64,000 nt of DNA from Acinetobacter oleivorans DR1 (lineage in GTDB: Bacteria > Pseudomonadota > Gammaproteobacteria > Pseudomonadales > Moraxellaceae): NCBI RefSeq assembly GCF_000196795.1, contig NC_014259.1:2418001-2482000 (forward strand), given 5' to 3'. The notes beneath the pieces were generated by a model, which saw only the letters and a list, made by a program, of their open reading frames with translations, had not been told where the DNA came from and made no database searches. The number at the start of each line of letters is the position of its first letter. Position 1 is the stretch's first letter. A program made the position numbers and the translations under genes. Of the stretch, positions 33,413-41,715 are shown piece by piece.

Positions 33413-35287
33413 TTAAAATGCAAAACAAGAACACCCGAGTGCACCCCAGAAAGATTTTTTATCTTTATCATTTACAGGAACATCAAGCATCCACGAGTGG
33501 CTATGCCCATGCATGCCACAACTGCTAGCACATTCACACAATGCACTTTGTGACTGTAATGATTGATTCGAAGGTGCATTACGATTTTCGGATAAACGCC
33601 ACTGACCACCAAAGCGTTTTACTGGCGACCATGTTGGAGATGCTGGCGGTAACGGTGGATCGTCTTGCTTAAACTCTGCACCTGCATATACCACTTTTCC
33701 GCCTAAAACAGTGAGTACAGACTCAATCCACTGGATATCTTCTGCTTCCACTTTGAAGTAGTCATCGGACAATACGACCAAGTCAGCAAGTTCCCCTGCT
33801 GTGAGTGAACCTTTGACATCTTTTTCACCTGAGAACCAAGCCGAACCTTTAGTCCAGAGTTTAAGTGCTGTCTGACGGTCTAACAGATTTTTTTCATCAT
33901 AGAGTGGTAAACCACCGACTGTTTTACCAGTACTTAGCCAATACAAACACACCCAAGGGTTATAAGAGGCAACACGAGTCGCATCTGTCCCAGCCCCCAC
34001 AGGAACACCAAGTTCTAACATTTTCTTAACTGGTGGCGTTGCCTGAGCAGCTTCGGCACCATAGCGTTTTACGAAAATCTCACCTTGATATGCCATACGG
34101 TGTTGAATGGCAATACCACCACCCAACGCACCAATACGTTCGATATTACGCTCAGATACAGTTTCGGCATGGTCAATAATAAATCGAGTTGCAAACGGCT
34201 GTTTTGAATTTACTTTCTCAAAGACATTGAGCAAACGATTAATACTTTCATCATAGGTTGCATGAATACGGAATGGCCATTTCTTTTCAGCCAAGTGTTC
34301 TACAATGGCTTCGAGTTCGCCTTCCATTTTTTCTGGTAAATCCGGACGTGGCTCATAGAAATCTTCGAAGTCACCCGCTGACCAAGTCAGGTTCTCACCT
34401 GCTCCATTCATTCTAAATAACTCATCACCATCACCCGGAAATGTCATTTCTGTCCAACGGCGATAATCATCAAGCTCTTGGCCTGCCTTCTGAGCAAATA
34501 AGTTGTAAGCAATTCGCACTGTCATCTGATTTTGATCATGCAATTGCTTAATGACATCATAATCTTCAGGGTAGTTTTGACCACCGCCACCTGCATCAAT
34601 TGCTGAAGTAATACCTAATCGGTTCAACTCACGCATGAAATGACGAGTTGAATTGACTTGGTCTTCAACTGGCAATTTCGGTGCTTTACCTAAGGTCGAA
34701 TACAAAATCATAGCGGATGGAGTTGCCAGCAATAAACCTGTTGGCTCACCCTTTTCATCTCGTACGATCTTGCCACCCGGTGGGTCTGGCGTGTCTTTGT
34801 TAAAGCCTAATACCTCAAGCGCAGCTCGATTCAACAAAGCACTGGCATATAAATGTAAAACGAATACAGGAGTATCTGGCGCAGCTTTATTAATTTCTTC
34901 TAAAGTCGGTAAACGCTTTTCGGCAAACTGGAACTCAGTCCATCCGCCTACGACACGAACCCATTGTGGAGCTGGCGTATTGTCTGCTTGCTCCTTAAGT
35001 AAGCGTAATGCATCAGCAACGGATGGCACACCTTCCCAGCGCAGTTCCATATTGTAATTTAAGCCACCACGAATAATATGCAGATGACTGTCATTTAGAC
35101 CTGGTATAACGCGACGACCATTTAAGTCTACGACTTTGCTTATAGATGTTGCGAGCTTCATAACCTCATCATTTGTGCCTGTGCGTACGACTTTACCGTC
35201 TGCAATCGCAATTGCTTGTACTTCGGGGTTCTGAGGATCTAGTGTTGTGATTTTACCGTTTATGAGTATGAGGTTTATTTCGGTCAT
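33413..35287 (-). CDS. Amidohydrolase (YtcJ-like) with Cys/His-rich C-terminal tail
   Basis: A 624-residue metal-dependent hydrolase of the amidohydrolase superfamily, YtcJ-like subgroup. The first metal site is visible in GLNDSHLHIIRGG. Later conserved stretches include RIHATYDESINR, FIIDHAETVS, GVPVGAGTDATRV and the C-terminal beta segment ELADLVVLSDDYF. Substrate is unknown. The last 45 residues are odd: they contain five Cys and three His (CECASSCGMHGHSHSW and GCSCFAF), unlike the rest of the family as I know it. Start 35287 is supported by GGAG just upstream. A cysteine hydrolase gene lies upstream on the same strand. Confidence 0.82.
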   Translation of the reverse strand: MTEINLILINGKITTLDPQNPEVQAIAIADGKVVRTGTNDEVMKLATSISKVVDLNGRRVIPGLNDSHLHIIRGGLNYNMELRWEGVPSVADALRLLKEQADNTPAPQWVRVVGGWTEFQFAEKRLPTLEEINKAAPDTPVFVLHLYASALLNRAALEVLGFNKDTPDPPGGKIVRDEKGEPTGLLLATPSAMILYSTLGKAPKLPVEDQVNSTRHFMRELNRLGITSAIDAGGGGQNYPEDYDVIKQLHDQNQMTVRIAYNLFAQKAGQELDDYRRWTEMTFPGDGDELFRMNGAGENLTWSAGDFEDFYEPRPDLPEKMEGELEAIVEHLAEKKWPFRIHATYDESINRLLNVFEKVNSKQPFATRFIIDHAETVSERNIERIGALGGGIAIQHRMAYQGEIFVKRYGAEAAQATPPVKKMLELGVPVGAGTDATRVASYNPWVCLYWLSTGKTVGGLPLYDEKNLLDRQTALKLWTKGSAWFSGEKDVKGSLTAGELADLVVLSDDYFKVEAEDIQWIESVLTVLGGKVVYAGAEFKQDDPPLPPASPTWSPVKRFGGQWRLSENRNAPSNQSLQSQSALCECASSCGMHGHSHSWMLDVPVNDKDKKSFWGALGCSCFAF

Positions 35288-35337
35288 TCTGAACTCCATT
35301 CTTGTGAATTATCGTTCTAAAAAATAAAGGTATAGCA

Positions 35338-35525
35338 ACATATATATTTCATTATTCTTTTTGATTTTACACGACGGAGTCTGACCGTTTTACATCCAAT
35401 AAGAGGAGTTAATTCTGTTACTTTTCTTTCGGGAAAAGTAACCAAAACCATTGCCATCTGCAAAACTCGTTCAATTACAATCTTTTCAGATTTTGTCCTG
35501 CCTCGAACAGTTGCAGATGGCTTTT
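35338..35525. repeat. Structured noncoding repeat-like element
   Basis: This segment between two genes has the look of a dispersed intergenic repeat. ACTTTTC/GAAAAGT forms a 7-bp hairpin at 35420-35439, and GCCATCTGCAA at 35453-35463 is perfectly inverted at 35511-35521. A 70-codon frame on the minus strand (35317-35529) covers it but resembles no protein family. I have the impression of similar elements elsewhere in Acinetobacter, which cannot be checked here. Confidence 0.45.
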
Positions 35526-35597
35526 CCACTTATCAAATATAGTCAAAAATCGAATAAATCAACTTAAATATCGAAATACCCTTAACTCAACTATTTC

Positions 35598-36284
35598 TTA
35601 TTTTGCAGGAACTGGTGCAAGTACTTCGTGTTTTGATGTTGTACGTTCAGGCGCCTTATGTACCATCGTATAGGCATAGTCCACACCCATACCATAAGCA
35701 CCAGAATGCTCGCGTACAATTGCCATAACTGCATCATACGTATCACGATGTGCCCAATCACGTTGCCATTCGAGTAAGACTTGTTGCCAAGTTACTGGAA
35801 CAACACCTGCTTGAATCATACGTTGCATGGCATAGTCATGTGCTTCTTTTGATGTACCACCAGAAGCATCGGCAACCATATAAATTTCATAATCGCCTTC
35901 AAGCATGGCACCAAAAGCAAAGGTGTTATTACACACTTCAGTCCACAAACCTGAAACGATTACTTTTTTACGATTATTTTTTGCAAGCGAATCACGTACT
36001 TTTTGGTCATCCCATGAATTCATTGAAGTACGTTCTAGTAATGGAGCATCTGGAAATACATCTAAAAGTTCTGGATAGGTATGACCAGAGAAGCTTTCAG
36101 TTTCAACTGTGGTAATGGTGACAGGAATATTGAATGTTTTAGCTGCTTTTGCTAAGCCTACAGTATTATTCTTTAATACTTGGCGGTCTATTGATTGTAC
36201 CCCAAAAGCCATTTGTGGCTGATGATCAATAAAAATAACCTGACAATTTGTTGGTGAAAGTTGTTCTAAAAGTGACTTATTCAT
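35598..36284 (-). CDS. Isochorismatase-family cysteine hydrolase (YcaC-like)
   Basis: A 228-residue member of the isochorismatase-like cysteine hydrolases. The probable catalytic triad residues are the Asp in VIFIDHQPQM, a lysine before the core strand (RKKVIVSGLWTEVC) and the Cys in that motif. YcaC-like proteins act on amides or have unknown substrates. The C-terminal 40 residues extend past the core fold. It is divergent from a LysR gene across about 200 bases and precedes the amidohydrolase on the same strand; both may be under that regulator. Confidence 0.85.
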   Translation of the reverse strand: MNKSLLEQLSPTNCQVIFIDHQPQMAFGVQSIDRQVLKNNTVGLAKAAKTFNIPVTITTVETESFSGHTYPELLDVFPDAPLLERTSMNSWDDQKVRDSLAKNNRKKVIVSGLWTEVCNNTFAFGAMLEGDYEIYMVADASGGTSKEAHDYAMQRMIQAGVVPVTWQQVLLEWQRDWAHRDTYDAVMAIVREHSGAYGMGVDYAYTMVHKAPERTTSKHEVLAPVPAK

Positions 36285-36481
36285 GGGTAAACTCCATTAT
36301 TCCTTATGAGTAATGCATTAAAATTGCTTACTGCTCATTATCAAAACAGATAAAAATGTAAAAGCATAGACAGCAAATCAACACGAATCTGTATGCTGTA
36401 CGAATACAATAAAATCAATGATTGCTTTTTAATTTTTATAGTTTAATCATTGATATATATTTTTTTAACTTTTGCTTATCC

Positions 36482-37372
36482 ATGGATCGATTAGACTGTA
36501 TTTCCACTTTTGTAAGTGTCGTAGAACATGGGAATTTTAGTAGCGCAGCCAGAGCACTCGACATCTCTCGTGACTTAGTGGCCAAACGTGTTTGCTACCT
36601 CGAAAATGACCTGAAAACCACACTGTTAACCCGAACCACAAGACAGATGAACCTCACCTCTTGTGGAGAAAAGTTTTATCAGCATAGTAAAGTCATTTTA
36701 AGTGAGTTTGAATGGGCTGCCTACGAAATTAGCTACAACCAGCAGTACCCAGAAGGTGAACTCAAGCTCAATACGCCAATGTCTTTTAGCAATATTTTTC
36801 TTCAAAATATCATTTCAGACTTTATTGAGAAATATCCCAGCATTAAAATTGATCTATTCATGACTGATCAACTACTAGACATGAATAATAATAAATTTGA
36901 TTTAACCATTCGTGTAGATGGCTCTCCTCCAAATTTGGCAAATAGTAAAATATTAAATACCTACCAACGATATTTATACGCAACACCTGAGTATTTCAAT
37001 CAGCATGGATTACCAGCCTCTTTAGAAGAACTTAAAGATCATAAATTTTTAATTTATTATCAAGATAGCCGACATAAAAAACTGATTTTCCAAAAAGATC
37101 AAAAAGAAGTGTCCTTTAATTGCTTCCCAGTCATGACCTGTAATAATGGTGAATTATTATTAGATATGTGTTTAAAAGATCACGGTATTGTTTTTCTTCC
37201 AGAATTTATTGCAGAGCCTTACTACAAAGAGGGTAAATTACAAAAGTGTTTGGAGGACTACACCAGTCAGCCACTTCACTTATATGTAACATGGCCAAAC
37301 CGTAAAATTTTGTCGAAGAAGGTAAAACTATTTATTGATTTTTTAACGCATCAAATCATTCCTATAAAATAA
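36482..37372 (+). CDS. LysR-family regulator, divergent from cysteine hydrolase
   Basis: A 296-residue LysR-type regulator of the CrgA/DsdC-like group with an N-terminal helix-turn-helix (DCISTFVSVVEHGNFSSAAR, ISRDLVAKRVCYLENDL) and an effector domain. Start 36482 (MDRLDCISTF) fits the family; the frame is open upstream to 36422 with hydrophobic residues that are unlike it. Position and orientation suggest that it controls the isochorismatase-like gene. Confidence 0.86.
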   Translation: MDRLDCISTFVSVVEHGNFSSAARALDISRDLVAKRVCYLENDLKTTLLTRTTRQMNLTSCGEKFYQHSKVILSEFEWAAYEISYNQQYPEGELKLNTPMSFSNIFLQNIISDFIEKYPSIKIDLFMTDQLLDMNNNKFDLTIRVDGSPPNLANSKILNTYQRYLYATPEYFNQHGLPASLEELKDHKFLIYYQDSRHKKLIFQKDQKEVSFNCFPVMTCNNGELLLDMCLKDHGIVFLPEFIAEPYYKEGKLQKCLEDYTSQPLHLYVTWPNRKILSKKVKLFIDFLTHQIIPIK

Positions 37373-37379
37373 CAAATCT

Positions 37380-37413
37380 GGGCCTTTTCCATAGGAAATG
37401 GCCCATTATTTTT
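37380..37413. terminator. Bidirectional intrinsic terminator
   Basis: GGGCCTTTTCC and GGAAATGGCCC pair with one mismatch around loop ATA, followed by ATTATTTTT. It lies between the LysR gene and the converging GntR gene. Confidence 0.75.
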
Positions 37414-37420
37414 AGTTAGT

Positions 37421-38161
37421 TTAAATGGTTTCAATTTTCTTATTTTTAAATAAATTTAATAAATTCTGATCTGCTGTTGCTGTGCTGTCTTCTTCAACAA
37501 ATGTCGTCGCGTAGTGTTCTAAATGCTCTTCCATCAATTGAGTGGCTCGTTTTTCATCGCCTTGTTCAATGGCATTTAAAATTGCACGATGTTCATCTGC
37601 CGAACAATTATTATGTTTGGGAATTTCATATAACCCAATTAATAACGAAGTCCTTGCAATAAGCGTCTGTAAATAACTGGTCATAATTGTATTTTGATTT
37701 GCTTCAATCAGCTTTAAATGAAATTGCCCTGATAGCTTAATCCACTCGGCCCAATTGCCAGCTAAACGCTCATGAGACTCTTGATCTACTAAACCTCGAA
37801 GCTCACTAAAATCTAGGCTATGTGACTTCTGAGCTAGCTTTTTTACAGTAGCGATTTCAAGCATGCTCCGTGCTTCAAAGACCTCTTTTGTTTCATGAGC
37901 ACTATGTTTTGCGATGAGTGCTCCACGATTGGGCTGAATTTCGATGACCTTATCATGTGCAAGTTTGACGAAAACACGTCTTAACACTCCTCGCGTTACA
38001 CCGAATGCTTCACACAAAGGTGCTTCAATTAAACGTGCGCCAGGGGCAAGTTGTCGATTTAAAATAGCATCTACAATAGCGTTATATATATGGTCATCAA
38101 TTTCATCATTGCTCATTTCTACGGCTTTTTTTGGTGCATTCAATGGCATTGATTTTTCCAT
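37421..38161 (-). CDS. GntR-family regulator, FCD subgroup
   Basis: A 246-residue regulator with an N-terminal winged helix-turn-helix (ILNRQLAPGARLIEAPLCEA, GVTRGVLRRVFVKLA) and a C-terminal all-helical FCD domain. The domain's usual metal histidines can be placed in HLKLIEANQN, ADEHRAILNAIEQGD and EEHLEHY. It is divergent from the NCS1 permease gene. The gap holds two ATTGTnnACAAT-type sites, typical of FCD regulators. The likely ligand is the imported hydantoin- or allantoin-like compound (inference). Confidence 0.9.
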   Translation of the reverse strand: MEKSMPLNAPKKAVEMSNDEIDDHIYNAIVDAILNRQLAPGARLIEAPLCEAFGVTRGVLRRVFVKLAHDKVIEIQPNRGALIAKHSAHETKEVFEARSMLEIATVKKLAQKSHSLDFSELRGLVDQESHERLAGNWAEWIKLSGQFHLKLIEANQNTIMTSYLQTLIARTSLLIGLYEIPKHNNCSADEHRAILNAIEQGDEKRATQLMEEHLEHYATTFVEEDSTATADQNLLNLFKNKKIETI

Positions 38162-38444
38162 TTTTATTAACGCCCCCTCTTTTTAAAACTTTAGCTAATG
38201 ACAATAGTGTAATTTTAACTTAAACGTTTTGGAATATTGCTCTTATTTTCACAACAAATATACTGAACCAAATAATTCAAAATTAAATCTCTAAAGATCC
38301 ACTTATACACCTAAATTTACTTACTTTTTATAAAAAAATTAAGCACTTCTCATTTTATAAATCTGTCTCTGCACATCCAAAATTCATATCAGTTTAAATA
38401 ACCAATAAGCGCTACTTCGTAAATTTGGCATAACTTTTGCTCAA

Positions 38445-38489
38445 TTAAGATTGTGCACAATTTAAATATCACATTGTACACAATCTTAA
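38445..38489. promoter_or_regulatory. Paired GntR/FCD operator sites
   Basis: A 17-base sequence TTAAGATTGTGCACAAT (38445-38461) is repeated in inverted orientation at 38473-38489 with one difference. Each half contains a TTGTNNACAA core, the pattern bound by FCD-type GntR proteins. The centre-to-centre distance is 28 bases. The block lies about 60-105 bases before the permease start and faces the GntR gene. Confidence 0.7.
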
Positions 38490-38549
38490 TTTTATTCTTT
38501 TAGACAGAAAAACAATGCTGCTGAAAGTGCCTCCATCTTAAGGAAGTGA

Positions 38550-40028
38550 GTGTTCAAGATGAATAATACCGAAGCAATAATTAAACCTTCTTATGATGCA
38601 AAACTGACAAATCAAGACTTAGCTCCTTTAAAAAAGCAAACATGGGGCGCTTATAATATTTTTGCTTTCTGGATGTCTGATGTTCATAGTGTCGGCGGTT
38701 ATGTCATGGCTGGGAGCCTTTTTGCACTAGGGCTCAATAGCTGGCAGGTACTTTTATCTTTACTCATTGGCATTGCCATAGTTCAGTTTTTTACAAACCT
38801 GATTGCCAAGTCTAGCCAACAAACTGGCACGCCTTATCCTGTTATTTGCCGCGCAACCTTCGGTGTGCTTGGTGCAAATATTCCTGCCGTTATTCGTGGT
38901 CTTATTGCTGTCGCGTGGTATGGCATTCAAACCTATTTGGCCTCAAGTGCTTTCTTATTGATCATTTTAAAGTTCTTTCCAGAATGTTCGGTCTATGCCG
39001 ATGTTTCAACTTATGGCTTTCTTGGACTTTCCTATTTAGGATGGGTTGGATTTATGCTGCTTTGGCTACTGCAAGCGATTGTTTTTTGGTCTGGCATGGA
39101 CAGCATTCGGAAGTTTATTGACTGGGCGGGTCCGGCTGTCTACGTTGTGATGTTTGCGATGGCAGTATGGCTCATCTGGAAAGCTGGCTGGCAAAATATT
39201 GATTTAAACTTGAGCGGTGTTCAATACGACGGTTTTGCGGTTGTACCTGTCATGATTGGTGCTATTGCGCTTGTTGTTTCATATTTTTCAGGGCCTATGC
39301 TGAACTTTGGTGACTTTTCTCGTTATGGCAAAAGCTTTAATGCTATTAAAATGGGGAACTTTCTTGGGCTACCGATTAACTTCTTAGGCTTTTCTTTACT
39401 TACTGTGGTGTGTATTGCAGCAACGCTTCCAGTCTACGGCAAGCTCATTACAGACCCTGTTGAGATGGTTGGAAAACTAGATAATACATTTGTGGTGATT
39501 TTAGGCAGTTTAACCTTAATGATTGCCACCATTGGAATTAATATTGTCGCTAACTTTGTTTCACCTGCCTTTGATTTTTCTAATGTTTCACCGAGCAAAA
39601 TTAGCTGGCGCATGGGTGGAATGATTGCAGCAGTTGGTTCAATTTTCATTACCCCATGGAATTTATTTAATAATCCTCAAGTAATCCACTACACCATTGA
39701 TATTTTAGGTGCATTTATTGGCCCACTTTTTGGTGTATTGCTAGCCGATTTTTACCTCGTTAAAAAACAGAAAATCGAAGTAGATGATTTATATACCTTA
39801 GATACCAAAGGTTTGTATTGGTACAAAAATGGTTATAACCACTCTGCCTTTTATGCCTTAATTCCAGCTTCATTAATTCCTATTCTCTGCGTACTTTTAC
39901 CACAACTATCAGGGCTAGCTAATTTCACATGGTTTATTGGGATGGGATTCGGTTTTGTCATTTACCGATTTCTTAATCAACCGCTTGCGCATGCTAAATC
40001 GGCAATGACGAAGGCAAAAGTACAATGA
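38550..40028 (+). CDS. NCS1-family nucleobase/hydantoin:cation symporter
   Basis: A 492-residue membrane protein with about twelve hydrophobic segments. It matches the NCS1 family (hydantoin Mhp1, allantoin PucI, cytosine CodB): NQDLAPLKKQTWGAYNIFAF, FWMSDVHSVGGYVMAG, GTPYPVICRATFGVLGANIP and YGIQTYLA. The GTG at 38550 has AGGA five bases upstream; ATG at 38559 is the alternative, but spaced less well. The stop overlaps the racemase ATG by four bases. Partner genes point to a hydantoin or allantoin cargo. Confidence 0.9.
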   Translation: MFKMNNTEAIIKPSYDAKLTNQDLAPLKKQTWGAYNIFAFWMSDVHSVGGYVMAGSLFALGLNSWQVLLSLLIGIAIVQFFTNLIAKSSQQTGTPYPVICRATFGVLGANIPAVIRGLIAVAWYGIQTYLASSAFLLIILKFFPECSVYADVSTYGFLGLSYLGWVGFMLLWLLQAIVFWSGMDSIRKFIDWAGPAVYVVMFAMAVWLIWKAGWQNIDLNLSGVQYDGFAVVPVMIGAIALVVSYFSGPMLNFGDFSRYGKSFNAIKMGNFLGLPINFLGFSLLTVVCIAATLPVYGKLITDPVEMVGKLDNTFVVILGSLTLMIATIGINIVANFVSPAFDFSNVSPSKISWRMGGMIAAVGSIFITPWNLFNNPQVIHYTIDILGAFIGPLFGVLLADFYLVKKQKIEVDDLYTLDTKGLYWYKNGYNHSAFYALIPASLIPILCVLLPQLSGLANFTWFIGMGFGFVIYRFLNQPLAHAKSAMTKAKVQ

Positions 40029-40759
40029 AAATTAAAATTATTAATCCCAATACTACTCAAAGCATGACTAACAAAATTGCAACATCAGCAAAGATAGTCG
40101 CAGGTTCTGATACTCAAATTATTGCAGTGAGTCCTCAAATGGGCCCTGCTACGATTGAAAGTTATTATGATGAAGCCCTAAGTGCAGTAGGTGTGCTAGA
40201 GGAAATTCGCCAAGGCGAATTTCTAGGTGTAGATGCTTATGTTATTGCCTGTTTTGGTGACCCTGCGCTTTATGCTGCCCGTGAAATGACTTCAGCGCCT
40301 GTGATTGGGATTGCCGAAGCAGCTATGCGAACTGCAAGTTATGTAAGTACTGGTTTTAGTGTAGTCACAACCTTACAACGCACAGTGAATATGAGCTGGC
40401 ATCTGGCTCATCGCTATGGGGCTACACCATTTTGCAAAAATGTTCGAGCTTGTGACATTGCAGTTGAAGAGTTGGAGCTTCCTGACTCAGATGCTTATCG
40501 AACCATACGAGATGAGTGCAAAAAAGCACTAGCGGAAGATAAAAGCGATGCGATTGTTTTGGGCTGTGCAGGTATGAGTGATTTATGTCTAAAGCTACAA
40601 AACGAGTTGGGAGTGATTGTTATTGACGGTGTTGCAGCAGCAGTTAAACAAGCTGAAATGTTAGTTCAATTAAATTTAAAAACCAGCAAAGTTGGTGATT
40701 GGGCCTCACCTCCCGTAAAGAGTTATACAGGCATCTTGTCAGAATTTGGAATGCGCTAA
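40025..40759 (+). CDS. Hydantoin/allantoin racemase-type protein (Asp/Glu racemase superfamily)
   Basis: A 244-residue protein of the hydantoin racemase family. The N-terminal INPNTTQSMT motif is typical. The two catalytic cysteines of the superfamily are placed in VIACFGDPALYAARE and IVLGCAGMSDL. Hydantoin racemase (HyuA/HyuE) and allantoin racemase (HpxA) cannot be told apart by eye. ATGA overlap with the permease shows translational coupling. No hydantoinase, allantoinase or carbamoylase gene is in the window, so the pathway would have to be completed elsewhere. Confidence 0.87.
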   Translation: MKIKIINPNTTQSMTNKIATSAKIVAGSDTQIIAVSPQMGPATIESYYDEALSAVGVLEEIRQGEFLGVDAYVIACFGDPALYAAREMTSAPVIGIAEAAMRTASYVSTGFSVVTTLQRTVNMSWHLAHRYGATPFCKNVRACDIAVEELELPDSDAYRTIRDECKKALAEDKSDAIVLGCAGMSDLCLKLQNELGVIVIDGVAAAVKQAEMLVQLNLKTSKVGDWASPPVKSYTGILSEFGMR

Positions 40760-40768
40760 AGAGCTATT

Positions 40769-40808
40769 GTTTCAATTCCAACTCAAAACGCTGCGTTGGA
40801 ATTGAAAC
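40769..40808. terminator. Perfect hairpin between convergent genes
   Basis: GTTTCAATTCCAAC and its exact inverse (40795-40808) flank a 12-base loop between the racemase-type gene and tauD. No T tract is present, so it may be a bidirectional RNA-end hairpin. Confidence 0.6.
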
Positions 40809-40825
40809 GGCTGAAAACAAAAGAA

Positions 40826-41707
40826 TTAGACTTCAGCTAACTCTGGCTGTTGTTCATTTTTATAAAATGGCACATCACCGTTAATAGTTGCACGGTGCAT
40901 GATGCGATGAGCATCGCCATAATCAAATAATGCTTTATGTTGTGTGCAACGGTTATCCCAAATCGCGATATCACCATCTTGCCACTTCCAACGCAAATGA
41001 AATTGCTCTTGGGTCGCATGTTCAAACAAGAAATCAAGTAATTGCTCACTTTCTTGTTCAGGTAACTCATTAATGCGAGTGGTAAAGCCCTCACTTACAA
41101 ACAACAAAGGCTCATCTGTAACAGGATGGGTACGCACCACTGGGTGAACCACTGGTGGGTTACGCTTAAATGTTTGCAAAAGCTTTTCACGTTCTTCTTC
41201 GTTATGAGCAAAACGTTCAAGCGGAAAAGACTTACGAATATCGTGGGTTGCAGTTAAGCCACGTAGTTTTTGCTGTAACTCAAGCGGAAGCCATTTAAAA
41301 GCTGCTGTGTTACTCGACCATAATGTATCTCCGCCTACAGGTGGAATTTTAATGGCTTGCAACACACAACCTAAAGGTGGATTTTTACTAAAAGTCACAT
41401 CTGTGTGCCAAAGTTCATTGTCACGCAAGTCTTGTTTCCAACTGTCGAGCACCATCACTTCAGGTACATCTTCAATTGAAGGATAAATCGGGTGCACATG
41501 TAAGCTGCCAAAACTACGTGCCAAGTCTGCTTGTGCTTGAGGCGCTAATTGTTGCTTTCGAAAAAAAATGACCTGATGATCAAGCAAAGCCTGCTGGATT
41601 TGTTGCGTTGTCTGTTTATTTAACGCATTCAAATCAATATCGTGAATAATTGCGCCAATGGTAGGCTTGATCACTTCAATATTTAAGTTTGCTACTACTG
41701 TATTCAT
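40826..41707 (-). CDS. tauD: Taurine dioxygenase TauD
   Basis: A 293-residue Fe(II)/2-oxoglutarate-dependent dioxygenase that splits taurine to sulfite and aminoacetaldehyde when sulfate is scarce. The metal ligands are the His-x-Asp in ELWHTDVTFSKNPP and the distal His in AHRIMHRATINGD; Arg in the latter binds 2-oxoglutarate. Start 41707 follows the family; the frame extends to 41761 inside tauC. It is the last gene of a minus-strand tauABCD operon. Confidence 0.95.
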   Translation of the reverse strand: MNTVVANLNIEVIKPTIGAIIHDIDLNALNKQTTQQIQQALLDHQVIFFRKQQLAPQAQADLARSFGSLHVHPIYPSIEDVPEVMVLDSWKQDLRDNELWHTDVTFSKNPPLGCVLQAIKIPPVGGDTLWSSNTAAFKWLPLELQQKLRGLTATHDIRKSFPLERFAHNEEEREKLLQTFKRNPPVVHPVVRTHPVTDEPLLFVSEGFTTRINELPEQESEQLLDFLFEHATQEQFHLRWKWQDGDIAIWDNRCTQHKALFDYGDAHRIMHRATINGDVPFYKNEQQPELAEV

Positions 41708-41715
41708 CTTCTTTA

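Noticed and set aside
34653..35057. 134-codon plus-strand frame opposite the amidohydrolase
   Set aside because: Antisense to a clear enzyme gene and low-complexity; no ribosome site.
35317..35529. 70-codon minus-strand frame over the repeat-like element
   Set aside because: The sequence is basic and without domain features, and it coincides with inverted repeats better explained as noncoding structure.
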